Assembly (NCBI RefSeq): GCF_009727055.1
Contig: NC_052350.1
Location: 27,596,263 to 27,660,262 of the forward strand
Length of the DNA stretch: 64,000 nucleotides
Source of the DNA: Benincasa hispida
Lineage: Eukaryota > Streptophyta > Magnoliopsida > Cucurbitales > Cucurbitaceae
Reading direction: 5' to 3'
Shown: one piece after another, positions 1 through 10,090 of the stretch
Position numbering within the stretch: position 1 is the stretch's first letter
How the letters are laid out: the number at the start of each line of letters is the position of its first letter
Notes under the pieces: model-generated
Database searches by the model: none
Seen by the model: only the letters and a program-made list of their open reading frames with translations
What the model was told of the DNA's origin: nothing
Made by a program: the position numbers and the translations under genes

Positions 1-84
1 TCAAATTTCCTTCGGTACCAAATTGGTCAGATACCTTCTCATATGTCCTTCGGTATCAAGTTGGTCAGGTACCTTCTCAAATGT

Positions 85-122
85 CTGTCTCTTATACACA
101 TCTAGATGTGTATAAGAGACAG
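85..122. other. Nextera mate-pair junction adapter (sequencing artefact)
   Basis: The 38 bases are an exact head-to-head pair of Tn5 mosaic-end adapters: CTGTCTCTTATACACATCT at 85-103 followed by its reverse complement AGATGTGTATAAGAGACAG at 104-122. This is the circularisation junction of the Illumina Nextera mate-pair protocol and is not plant DNA. LTR sequence on the two sides is not collinear with the intact LTR at 8596-10804, as expected of an untrimmed chimeric read built into the contig. Confidence 0.98.
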
Positions 123-244
123 CTATTACTATTCTCTAGTTGAGAACGAGCCTAAACACTCTAGCTCCCAACGTTTATTACCGGCCAAGAGACCCATACT
201 TCGGCCTCTCATTCATAACTGCCTACGTGCACGTGGCCATACTC

Positions 245-282
245 CTGTCTCTTATACACATCTAGATGTGTATAAGAGACAG
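245..282. other. second Nextera mate-pair junction adapter (sequencing artefact)
   Basis: A second perfect copy of the same 38-base palindromic junction, with the two 19-base mosaic ends at 245-263 and 264-282. With the copy at 85-122 it brackets a 122-base LTR piece (123-244). A duplicated exact synthetic junction rules out a chance or natural Tn5 relic. Confidence 0.98.
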
Positions 283-1054
283 TTACTAGTGAGATCGATA
301 CCAGCGAGATCCTCTAGAGCGAGATCAAGCTTTTCCTGGCAAATTTTCATCCTAGCGATACTCAGCCTAATTCCTAGCGAGATTTCCTTCTAGACCGAGA
401 TCCCTATCACAAAATCAACGAGATTTCCTTTATAAGTGAGATCCTCATTCCCATATCTCGCTATAACTCCCCATGGTGAACTGTTTGTTTGTTCTTCCCA
501 AGCAATTCTCTGCTTATGCACCCATTCCTTGTTATAACTTCAAAAATTCATAACTCAAAATCCAGAGCTCTTTTCGAGAAACTTCCTTCTTCAAAATTAT
601 TTAGAATGGAGTTAACTTTCTTATCTTAAAATTTCAATCAAGAATTCCTTATAGTTTGGCTTGAATCCTCCAATCTTCACCTCGAGCCCTGATTAATCCA
701 AGATTCTGCCTCCTCTATACTTTCTTCACTTCTTATTCTTCTCCTTGTGCAATCTTTCTCCGGAAAGACAACTTCGCAAACTAGATTCTCTCAATTTTCG
801 AATGGCACTGATTTCACTAAATTTTCTCATGTCAATTGCCGAAACCATGCTTTTGAAGTTTTTCTTCCAAAAACTTCCCGCTGCCTCTAGAGTTCAAGGA
901 TTAACTGCCACGTCACCCCTCATTTAATATGTTTTTCCTTCCCTTCCATCATAATTTCTATAAATAAAAATGAATTACTACTTAATAAATATGCAATATA
1001 ACATTCCTTTGGCTAAACATGCTTATCTAGGAAACCTAGAGTTCGGGGTTTACA

Positions 1055-1068
1055 ATCATCCCCTCCTT
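1055..1068 (-). other. polypurine tract of the gypsy element
   Basis: On the minus strand this reads AAGGAGGGGATGAT, ending directly at the TGTAAACC start of the 3' LTR. Such a tract primes plus-strand DNA synthesis in LTR retrotransposons. It lies 35 bases after the polyprotein stop (1104-1106). Confidence 0.85.
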
Positions 1069-1103
1069 AAAAGAAACTTCGTCCTCGAAATTTACCTGAT
1101 ATA

Positions 1104-2486
1104 TCATTTGAAAAGTTGAGGATATCTCATCCTCATTTTCTCTTCAGGTTCCCAGGTAGCTTCCTCGATTCCATGATTATGCCATAGCACCTTCAACAAA
1201 GGAATTGTCTTATTTCTGAGTACCTGGTCTTTCCTGTCCAAAATCTCAATGGCCTCTTCCTCGTAAGATAAATCTTCTTTGAGCTGTACCGATTATGTTA
1301 CTAGTATGTGCATAGGATCAGGCACATATTTCCTTAGCATTGACACATGAAATACATCGTGAATATAAGCTAGCTCCATCGGTAACTACAACCTATATGC
1401 TGCTGGACCAACCCGTTCCACAATTTCATATGGTCCGATGTATTGTGGACTTAACTTAAGAATTCCTTTCCATGGGGATAGCCGAAGAAATACCCGTTCT
1501 CCGTCTTCAAATTCTAGTTCTCTTCTTCGCTTATCGGCGTAGCTCTTCTGTCTATTGTGAGCCACCTTAAGATTATCTCTGAAAGTTTCACATTCTCTGT
1601 TGTTTGTTGAACTAATTCTGGACCCAATAATTGTCATTTTTCGACTTTGTTCCAGCATACTAGGGTCCTGCAAGGTCGGCCATACAATGCTTCATAGGGA
1701 GCCATTCCGATACAGAATGGTAGCTATTATTCTAGGCAAATTCAATCAACGATAAGTGTGTATCCCAACTTCCTCTGAATTGTAGTACACAAGCTCTTAG
1801 CATGTCTTCCAGTGTTTGTATAGTTCTTTCCGACGTTTCATCTGTTTGCGGATGAAAAGCCGTATTGAAATGCAATTTAGTGCCCATAGCCTTCTGTAAA
1901 CTAGGCCAAAATTTTGAAGTGAACCTCGAGTCCCGGTCTGACACTATCGACAGTGAAGCTCCATATTGACTGATTATCCTATCCACATAAATCTTAGCTA
2001 GACGGTCTAGTGTAAAAGTAACTTTTACTGGTATAAACTTGGCTGTCTGGTTAGTCTATCGACTATTACCTAAATGCCATCAAATCCTGAGGGTGTCTTA
2101 GGCAATCCAAATAGAAAGTCCATTGTCACATGCTCCCACTTCCATTCATGCACTGGAAGTGGATTGAGTAATCCTGCTGGTTTTTGTCTCTCAGGTTTTA
2201 CTTGTTGACAGATTATACATCGGTCCATATATTCTGCTATGTCTCTCTTCATCCCAGGCCACCAGTAAGATTTCTTCAAAGTTCTATACATTTTGGTGCT
2301 ACCTGGATGCATAGCATAAGCGAAACTATGTGCTTCCTCTAGAATGGCTTGTTTAAGCTGTAGCTTGTTAGGCACACACATTCTCCCCTCTTTTTCTATT
2401 ACATTGTCTGCTCCTATTTGAAAGTCAACTCTGATGCCCTTACTTACATCATCATCAGCAATCTTCTGAAGATTAGGGTCTTCCAA
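1104..2486 (-). pseudogene. gypsy integrase with C-terminal chromodomain (broken)
   Basis: Integrase inserts the retrotransposon cDNA into chromosomes. From 2486 downward one sees the HHCC zinc domain with its CIICQQ cysteine pair, then the catalytic core, including SDRDSRFTS and the HPQTD...SERTIQTLEDMLR segment carrying the catalytic Glu (1732-1986). The GPY/F-type segment with IGPYEIVERVG follows (1386-1673). A chromodomain read about 1290 to 1130 contains EEEAIEILDRKDQVLRNKTI and a tryptophan pair typical of the fold, and the frame ends at TGA 1104-1106. The core is split into at least three frames, so no functional enzyme is encoded. Chromodomains bind modified histone H3 and bias insertion into heterochromatin; that role is family knowledge. 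Confidence 0.9.
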
Positions 2487-2539
2487 CTAATCCTGCTTAA
2501 GTTTTTCTACTAAGGTAGGCCTTATTTAGAAAGTAGCTA

Positions 2540-2956
2540 TCATTCCTCTTGAGATTCCACTGATAAGGCGGTTCTAGAATTCCTGAACTCCTGCAATAGC
2601 ATACCTCTTATTGAACCAATAATGGCCTTGGGTCCCGAGGATTTCCTATTTAGTGCATCTGCTACAACATCAGCCTTACCAGGGTGGTACTCGATGGAAC
2701 AGTCGTAATCTTTAATCAATTCAATCCATCTTCGTTGTCTTAGATTCAGCTCTTTTTTATCAAAGATATATTTTAAGCTTTTGTGATCTGTAAATATTTT
2801 GCAGCGCTCTCCAAATAGGTAATGTCTCCATAACTTCAGAGCCAAAACAACTGCTGCCAACTCCAGATCAAGCGTAGGATAAATGCTCTCGTGTTTCTTA
2901 AGTTGACGAGAGGCATATGAAATCACCTTCCCATCTTGCATCAACACACATCCCAA
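2540..2956 (-). pseudogene. gypsy RNase H domain (broken)
   Basis: An open stretch of 138 codons reads through a Ty3/gypsy RNase H. It shows the [13 protein letters not shown] motif, the acidic [20 protein letters not shown] segment, the [11 protein letters not shown] motif with the catalytic Asp, and the C-terminal [18 protein letters not shown]. RNase H degrades the RNA strand of the RNA-DNA hybrid during reverse transcription. The conserved core motifs are intact, but upstream and downstream frames are separated by stops. The last 40 residues lead into the linker before integrase. Confidence 0.92.
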
Positions 2957-3111
2957 TCCTTGTCAGGATGCATCACAATAAATCTCAAATTCCTTACCTG
3001 GAACAAGCAAGGTAAGCACTGGTGCTGATACTAATCTTTGTTTCAGCTCCTGAAAACTATGCTCACACTCCGACGACCATTCAAACCTCATGCCTTTCTT
3101 GGTCAGGTTCG

Positions 3112-4040
3112 TCAAGGAAGGGCTATCTTAGAGAAACCCTCCATAAATCTCCGATAATAACCTACCAAACCCAGGAAACTGCATATCTCTGAAACAGTCG
3201 TGGGTCGTTCCCAATTAACTATTGCTTCCGTCTTTTGGGCATCTACACTAATGCCCTCTGATGAAACAACATGCCCAAGAAATACCACCCAATCTAACCA
3301 AAAATCACATTTACTGAATTTAGCATACAACTGCCTATCTCGCAATGTCTTCAATACTATCCTTAGGTGGGTTGTACGATCCTCCCTACTACCAGAATAC
3401 ACCAGTATATCATCAATGAATACTATCATCAACTGGTCCAAGTAGGATGAAATATCCTGTTCATAAGATCCATGAATATCACAAGGGCATTTGTCAATCC
3501 GAATGGCATTACTAAAAATTCATAATGTCCATATCTTATTCTAAATGCGGTTTTAGGAACGTCAGTTTCCCTCAATTTCAGTTGATGATAACCCAATCTC
3601 AGGTCTATCTTTGAAAACACTGTGGCTCCTCTTAGCTGATCAAACAAATCGTCAATGCGTGGTAACGAATATTTGTTCCTAATCGTTACCTTATTCAGCT
3701 GCCTATAATCGATACACAATCTAAGTGTACCGTCTTTCTTCCTTACAAACAATACCGGAACTCCCCAAGGCGATGCACTAGGTCAAATGTATCCCTTGTC
3801 AATTAACTCTTGCAGCTGAATCTTTAATTCTTTTAACTCAGTCGACGCCATTCTATACGATGCCTACGATATAGAAGTTGTTCCTGGAATTAAGTCAATA
3901 GTAAACTCCACCTCCCTGTCGAGTGGTAATCCCGATAGTTCTTCAGGAAATACATCCCGAAACTCATTTACCACTGGGACATATTCTGGGTTCAGCTTTT
4001 TCCCTTGAGCAACCACTACATGAGCCAGATAGGCTTTACA
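3112..4040 (-). pseudogene. gypsy reverse transcriptase (broken)
   Basis: The RT palm is recognisable: VNEFRDVFPEELSGLP at the N-terminal linker, [31 protein letters not shown], the VMPFGLTNA block and the catalytic FIDDILVYS box, then [12 protein letters not shown] toward RNase H. A stop TGA (minus strand, 3783-3785) stands where the family has Arg, consistent with CGA to TGA decay. Another stop follows the linker near 3863. A one-base deletion near 3444 shifts frame between the PFG block and the FIDD box. The frame at 4035 continues in phase with sequence beyond the solo LTR at 6830. Confidence 0.93.
4036..4040. repeat. left target-site duplication of solo LTR A
   Basis: TTACA immediately before the TG end of the LTR, repeated at 6825-6829 immediately after its CA end. 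The five-base direct repeat marks a retrotransposon integration. Confidence 0.9.
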
Positions 4041-6824
4041 TGTCACACCCCACACCAGATTACCCTCCTAATCTGGATGAAATGGTGACTGTAGTAGTTA
4101 CCACCCCTTTTGCTAGCACTTACTACCTATCTTACCTGTTAAATATTGCTCAAACCCTGTATACATACAAATTAACTCAGAACTTAACACATTTACATTA
4201 CAGGTTCTCGCAGCATTGATCATACATGGATATTACAACCTAGTGAGCCCCATCAAGAATACTAGTCACTAGAAAGACACATGTGTACTAACTAACATAG
4301 GTCTTCAATTACGCTTCCTTCAACCTATTTCTTTAAGTGGCAGAATAGCAGCAGAATAGTCTTTTGGGAACTGATCACTACCTGAAAGAAAACATTTGAA
4401 AACGTGAGCTAGAAGCCCAGTGAATGACGTAATAAAAGTATAAATCTCATGCTCAAAACCGAAAGCTTGAAAACATAATATTGAAACTAAAATTTTCTAA
4501 GCAAACGTGTACATAAAACCTTTGAAACCACCATCAAACATCATTATTCCTTAGCTGAGAATGAGCATACATCGGTCTAGCTCCCAACGTCTGTTATCGG
4601 CTAAGAGACCCATACTTCGGCCTCTCATTCAAACCTGCCTATGTGCTCATGGAGTTTTCTATGTACCGCCAACACCTTAGGTACATTTATTTAAATACCT
4701 TCCTTACCTTTGGTATCCGACTCACTCAAGCTATCGAGTTCTCGAAAAGCATTTAAAGAATAGTTCTTAAATATAGCATAGAAAACTCTTTAAGATACTT
4801 TCCCTACCTTCAGTATCTCTTTCAGTATATTTAGGAATACTAACGTATGTACTTTGACAATCTTAGGTACTTAAAGCATAGTACATCAAGCTTCATACAA
4901 CCTTAGCTTTAACCCTAATGCATGCTTCATACTTTGCAAAATAAGTTGGCTTAAATCATGTTGAACTAGCTTGTAAAACTATTAGCATGCGTTAGATATG
5001 GAAAACGTACTTGGAAAAATCATACATCAGTAACATCGTGCGTTGATAAACATTCATAAGCATTAGCAATTCCAAACTAACCTTCTAGCCTAGGAGAAGA
5101 TATGACTGCCCTTATCCTTAGTTGAGAGTGAACTATTAGATCTAACCCTCAATGTCAACCTTAGTCGGGGAGAACCCTTTTGCTCAATCCCTCGACATCG
5201 TATTACCTACATGCACGTGGTTATAACTGAGTACCGTCATACCTTAGGTACTTGACTAGGATACCTTCTCGTTGTCCTTCGGTATCCTTAGGATACCTTC
5301 TCATTGTCCTTCAGTATCCTTAGGATACCTTCTCATTTTCCTTCAGTATCCGTCATATACCTAGTCATAAACATTTAGTTGAAAGGATACCTTCACATTG
5401 TCCTTCAGTATCCGTCATATAATTAATCATAAACATTTAGTTGAACACTAAGGCTTAGTGCTCAAATCATCATACTAATTCATCCATCATACTAGTTCAC
5501 CATAAAATGGAGTTACTTAAACATGCTGAAAGTATTTGGACAAGATAACATATTTAAATCATGTCAATTCCATGGGACACATGCTTTACTTAGCATGAGA
5601 AACAGTTTCACAAATATGTTGCTTGGCACTTCATTTAAACACCTAGCATGAGAAATATCTTCAAATAAATCATAGTTTCTAAATCATTAAAACAATAAGT
5701 CATCACATCGTCACTCACAGCTCGTTGGCCTCTTAACGAGTTATATGCCTCTCCTAGCTCTTCTTGGCCTGAAAGGACATAATTCCCAGTTAAACTACTT
5801 AGAATTCTTAGCAAAATACCTCAAATAGTTCAATGCAACTTTCATCAAAGACAACCTTACTAGCGAGATTCCCTTCATAAGCGAGATCCTCCTTCTCCAC
5901 ATGAGTTGTTTGCTTGTTCTTCCCAAGCAGCTGTCTGTTTATGCACATATTCTCTGTTACAAATTCAAAAATTCATAACTCAAAATCCAGCCCTCTTTTG
6001 AAGAAAATTCCCTCTAATAATATGTTTAGAATTAAGTTTGCAACATTACCTTAAAATTTCAGCTCAAAATTCCTCGTCGTTTAATCTAGAGATTCAAAAC
6101 TTCATCATTGGCCCCAATTCAAGCAGTTGCCTACTTATTCAACAACTTCCAGTTCAAAATTCAAAATTATATAACTCGATTTCCAGGCCTCATCTTAAAA
6201 AGTTTCATTGTACAAAGTTGTTTATAACTGAGTTAACAATATTATCTCCAATGTTTAGCTCATAACGCTTCGTAATTCATCATGGAGCTTCAATTCTTCA
6301 CTGATGGCCTAGATTCACCTGAGAAACAAACCCTTCGTCTTTATTTTTCCCTTCCGGCCTTATTCCGGTAAGTTTTCCTTCCAGCCGTATAGCCACAGAA
6401 AATAAACACACAGAGCTTTCGAATGCCACTGAAATTACACAAATAGCCTAAGTAGTTTGTCCAAACCAACCCAATGAATTCGACCTTCTTGCTTATATTA
6501 CTGCCCAAAATCCAGCATGAACCCTCCTTGTGCCACCTGGCCCACTATTGGTGATGACAGGCTAACTTCATTCATAATATTACTTTAGCACTACACCTCA
6601 TTAGATGGCATGGTCTCATTCATATGCTTATTATGCATTCCATCATCAAGCATGACCTTCCTTAGCCTAGCCGAGTTTTGTCCTACTTCTACACTTAACC
6701 ACCCAAGAGCCTATTTCTTCTTGCTTCCATCTTCTACCCTTCCTAAGACATGGCTTCATTTAGCTCATTACAACACATCACATTACTTACTCTTACTTAA
6801 AGTAAGTAGGGTTCGGGTTTTACA
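4041..6824 (-). mobile_element. solo LTR A (gypsy family GTGTGACA), nested in the gypsy protease region
   Basis: A 2784-base unit starting TGTCACACCC and ending GGTTTTACA, flanked by the perfect duplication TTACA. No internal coding sequence or second LTR adjoins it, so it is a solo LTR left by recombination. Its sequence is related to the 8596-10804 LTR but clearly divergent. It shares the tract near 5258-5410 with repeats of the form GGATACCTTCTCATTGTCC and the 'cgagat' tract near 5870. Orientation is assigned from the related LTR that has a primer site. It interrupts the host element between protease and RT. Confidence 0.93.
5258..5412. repeat. GGATACCTTCTCATTGTCC minisatellite inside solo LTR A
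   Basis: Several imperfect tandem units of roughly 30 bases (GGATACCTTCTCATTGTCC followed by TTCAGTATCC), with a longer spacer in the last unit. The same array occupies the equivalent position in the other LTRs of this group, with copy number varying. Confidence 0.85.
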
Positions 6825-7250
6825 TTACATCCCTTGTTCAACAGCTTCCAAGCTTTCACTGTCAATATCAGATTCCCTGTGGCTAATCTTTTGATTCCTG
6901 TCAGCATCATATCCTGGCCATTTGATTTTCTGAGCACTACCTCTTTCTTGTAACAGTCTACTGAAGCACGATACTTAGAAAATCTATCCCAGGATAGCAT
7001 CAAACTCCAATAGTTATAAGGGAAGTAAATCAACATAGAAGTTCTGACCATTGATCAGTACCTCACAATGATTATAACGTCTATCTACTATTACCACATC
7101 TTCCAAAGGGGTAGAGATAAATAACTCTTCAGGCATAGATTCAACCAACCTATCTATACTAGATGCATACATGCTAGATATAAATGAATGTGTGGCACCA
7201 TGATCAAATAAAATATAAGCAGACTATCCACATATATAACTTTACAGGTC
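6825..7250 (-). pseudogene. gypsy retropepsin (aspartic protease), broken
   Basis: Minus-strand sequence contains the retropepsin active site FDHGATHSFISS (Asp codon at 7203-7205), then STPLEDVVIVDRRY, INGQNFYVDLLPL and EFDAILG. Near 6990 is SKYRASVDCYKKEVV, typical of the region joining protease to RT in plant gypsy elements. The enzyme processes the Gag-Pol polyprotein. A stop follows DLLPL, and further stops lie near ILG. The reading phase at 6830 matches that at 4035 once the solo LTR and one target copy are disregarded, confirming the insertion point. Confidence 0.85.
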
Positions 7251-7374
7251 ACAACATCTGGAGACTCCGCTGCCTCCTGATGTGTCACGACATACACTCA
7301 CCCCTGCTGCTGGGGTCGACCTACGACATTCTTCTGCTTGGTTGGTTAACTGTCTGGGAGGTTGGCTATTGTGC

Positions 7375-7520
7375 TATTGGGACGTCCCTGTTCACCTGGG
7401 GACAGTCCCTCTTGAAATTCCCTGTTTGTTCACATTGAAAACATACACCTCTGCCATTATAGCATGCCCCAAAATGTTTCTTGCCACAACTAAGGCATGT
7501 CGATATCTTGTCTGTGCTGG
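7375..7520 (-). pseudogene. gag nucleocapsid with two zinc knuckles (second one altered)
   Basis: On the minus strand from 7497 there is a first knuckle CLSCGKKHFGAC and a second CFQCEQTGNFKRDC (last Cys codon 7402-7404), a common double arrangement in plant gypsy Gag. In the second knuckle the zinc-binding His of the CX2CX4HX4C pattern is Asn. The frame ends at TAG near 7375. The basic linker before it (7521-7703, many Ser, Arg and Lys) is in another frame, so at least one indel separates them. The nucleocapsid binds element RNA. Confidence 0.82.
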
Positions 7521-7759
7521 CTACGTCTCACCAGCTCGTGGCATCTCTGATCGGCTAATTGCACCGGCCGAGGGTCTCATTTTTCTTTTCTTGGATCCCT
7601 GCCAACTGGTTCCCTTGAATTGGCTTCCACTAGTCTGAGTTGCAACTGGAGGTCGGGATTCCCTGTCTCTAGGCCCTACCACTGTCTCACTGCCTCTTGG
7701 CAACTACTCATCATCTGCCAAAATTCACTCAACTCGTGGTGCTATTTCTACTAACTGGT

Positions 7760-8511
7760 TAAAATCTAGCCAATTAGCCGTAGACGTCACCGGAGTTCGA
7801 TTTCCTTCCTCAAACCTTGTTCAAATTTCCTACATCTATCTCTTTCCTCAACAATAATCGGCAGAGCATACTGTGATAACTTTGTAAATTTCTGCTCATA
7901 TTCCACCACTTACATCGTTCCCTGTGTTAATCTAAGGAACTCATCCCTTTTTACATCCCAGAATGAGTTGGGGTAATACTTGTCTTCAAAGACCTTCTTG
8001 AACTCAAGCCATAACATTACATCTGTACTGGATCATCTGACGGATATCACTTTCCACCGTTTTCTTTCTGTAGTAGAAAGGTGGCTAACCCTACTTTCCT
8101 GTCCTCTGGACAACTCATAACATTGAAACATTTTTCTACTACATCCAGCCACAACTCGGCTTCAGCCGGATCTGTTGTACCTTCAAATGTCACAACCCCT
8201 AGAGCTTTAAACCTCTCAATTCCATATTTCTTCTCTGGGTCAGCTCGTACAGAGCTCACACTGGCTGCTAATCTCTGCATTATCTTGTCAAAAACTACAT
8301 CTTCTAGCTGAGAATCTGCCCTTGCCTGGGGGGTACTAGACTCTCCTTTAGACATCATTTCCTGACCCACTGGATCATTCACCTTCTTTTTGCCACCCGG
8401 TGGGTTCTCTCCAACCTCTGGGCCCTTATTGATAGGGTCAGTATTCCTGCCACCTATCTGCTTACTCGGCCTGCCATGTTGCCTCGACATTTCACCTAAT
8501 ACAATGTACAC
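7760..8511 (-). pseudogene. gypsy gag capsid region (broken)
   Basis: The start region carries a Met-Ser-Arg-Gln-rich leader (likely ATG near 8490; an upstream ATG is at 8511). A plant Retrotrans_gag domain follows, with VVTFEGTTDPAEAELWLDVV, CPEDRKVGLATFLLQ and, after a frameshift at 8047, VMLWLEFKKVFEDKYYPNSF and VEYEQKFTKLSQYALPII. Stops occur just after the shift, after TQGTM and near 7790. The domain forms the virus-like particle that houses reverse transcription. The start lies about 70-90 bases downstream of the primer site, the usual spacing. Confidence 0.88.
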
Positions 8512-8580
8512 ATGTTAGGGACTCACACTTAGGGACTTAGACTTATACATGAACTTCCCCTCTCATTCCCAAAATCTTAT

Positions 8581-8592
8581 GCTCTGATACCA
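8581..8592 (-). promoter_or_regulatory. primer binding site for initiator tRNA-Met
   Basis: On the minus strand this reads TGGTATCAGAGC, complementary to the 3' end of plant initiator tRNA-Met, three bases after the LTR's ...AACA terminus. It primes minus-strand DNA synthesis and fixes both the orientation of the element and the inner edge of its 5' LTR at 8596. Confidence 0.93.
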
Positions 8593-9284
8593 ACTTGTTA
8601 CACCCTCCAAGATTACCCTTTTATTCTGGAAGAGGATATGACCGTGGTAGTTCTTAGCCCTACTGCCAGCACCCACAACCCAAGCCTACTAATCTAAATA
8701 CCAACCTGTTTAAAACATTAGTAATATACGCATACAGCAAACCTCCCTTAAAGTTCTACAAAGATTACATAAATACATACATACAGCCAAGATATTACAT
8801 TTACAGAAAAATATTCACAGATGACCTAAACATTCCTAAAGAAGCCCTAGTCCCTTTCAAAACATGTGTACATAAACAGATCATCAACCTAAGTCTTCTT
8901 AATAAGTCGAGTCTTTCGGTGGCAAGCAGCAGCAGGATCAAATTTGAGAAAATTGACCACTACCTGAAAAGGGAGAACACAGAAATTCTGTAAGCTAAAA
9001 GCCTAGTGAGCGACTATAGAATCGTATAACATCAAGCATTACATCACTATAAACATGTAAATATACTAATGAGTAACTCAAGCAATTGTCTCTAAATATA
9101 GCTTTAAACCATTCTTAGACATCATTAAACATCATTAATCCCTAGTTGAGAACGAGCCTAAACACTATAGCTCCCAACGTTTATTACTGGCCAAGAGACC
9201 CATATTTCGGCCTCTCATTCATAGCTGCCTACGTGCACGTGGCCATACTAAGTACCATCATATCTTAGGTACTTCTGCTTGGAT

Positions 9285-9465
9285 ACCTTCTCAAACTTGT
9301 CCTTCAGTATCGAGCTACTAAGATACCTTCTCAAATGTCCTTCGGTATCAAGTTGGTCAGGTACCTTCTCAAATGTCCTTCGGTACCAAGTTGGTCAGAT
9401 ACCTTCTCATATGTCCTTCGGTATCAAGTTGATCAGGTACCTTCTCAAATGTTCTTCGGTACTGG
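9285..9465. repeat. GATACCTTCTCAAATGTCCTTCGGTATC minisatellite
   Basis: Five or so tandem units of about 35-40 bases, for example GATACCTTCTCAAATGTCC then TTCGGTATCAAGTTGGTCAG. Units alternate between GGTACC and GATACC starts and between GTACC and GTATC ends. The same array is what the left edge of the window (1-84) shows. Confidence 0.9.
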
Positions 9466-9904
9466 GGTATTTTGTAGCATCAAATTAAGTTCCATTGCCT
9501 ACCATCTACACAAGAACTCATTCTCCCATAGCCTTCCTCTAAGAAGCATATTTCAACATTAGAAACTTAACTTTTGTAATGACTACATGACATACCTTGG
9601 CTTGTGTTACATATATACAAGTCGGGAAACATGCATTAAGTTATTCTCCAACCATTTGTTGTTTGAGGGATTATAAATTCATCATTAATGTTACTGTAAC
9701 TTACTTGATCTTATATGCATAAGTATTTGAGACATTAATTCACTTAGTCACTCACCGCTCGTCAGGTTCCTAACGGTTTATACGCCTCTCCTAGCTTCTC
9801 TTGGCCTGAAAGGACATAAATCTCGGTTAAACTACTTAGAATTCTTTAGTAAAATACCTCAAATAATTCATTTATTAAAGGAACTTTCATCAACCAAAGA
9901 CAGC

Positions 9905-10090
9905 TTTACTGGCGAGATCCTCATGAGCGAGATCCCCCTCATGAGCGAGATCCTCTTCATGAGCGAGGTTTTCATGAGCAAGATCCTCATGGGCGAGATC
10001 AGCAAGATCCTCATGAGTGAGATCAGTGAGATCCCCATGAGCGAGATCAGCGAGATCCTTAAGAGGAGATCAACGAGATTCTCAAGAGTG
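9905..10090. repeat. GAGCGAGATCCTCAT short tandem array
   Basis: About ten imperfect units of roughly 15 bases with consensus ATGAGCGAGATCCTC. The related arrays in the other LTRs are at about 32750-33060, 42790-42980 and 55790-56100. No coding meaning is seen. Confidence 0.88.

Larger units (their letters stand above)
1..1054 (-). repeat. 3' LTR of the gypsy element (partial, rearranged)
   Basis: From 283 to 1054 the sequence is collinear with about 10050-10804 of the 5' LTR and ends in the same GGGGTTTACA. Positions 1-84 match about 9371-9454 with only a few differences. Positions 123-244 match about 9136-9247, which lies on the other side of that segment. The three blocks are therefore in the wrong order and are joined by adapters. 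Only 283-1054 should be used for LTR divergence dating. Confidence 0.9.

Noticed and set aside
85..282. Natural Tn5/IS50 ends
   Set aside because: No transposase or IS50 sequence; the exact head-to-head mosaic ends match a library junction.
7282..7638. Cys-containing plus-strand open frame
   Set aside because: It is the antisense of the gag zinc-knuckle region.
8581..8592. tRNA gene remnant
   Set aside because: Only the 12-base primer complement is present and it sits at the LTR edge.
9905..10090. CRISPR-like array of short repeats
   Set aside because: Units are imperfect, adjacent and without unique spacers, and the DNA is a plant LTR.
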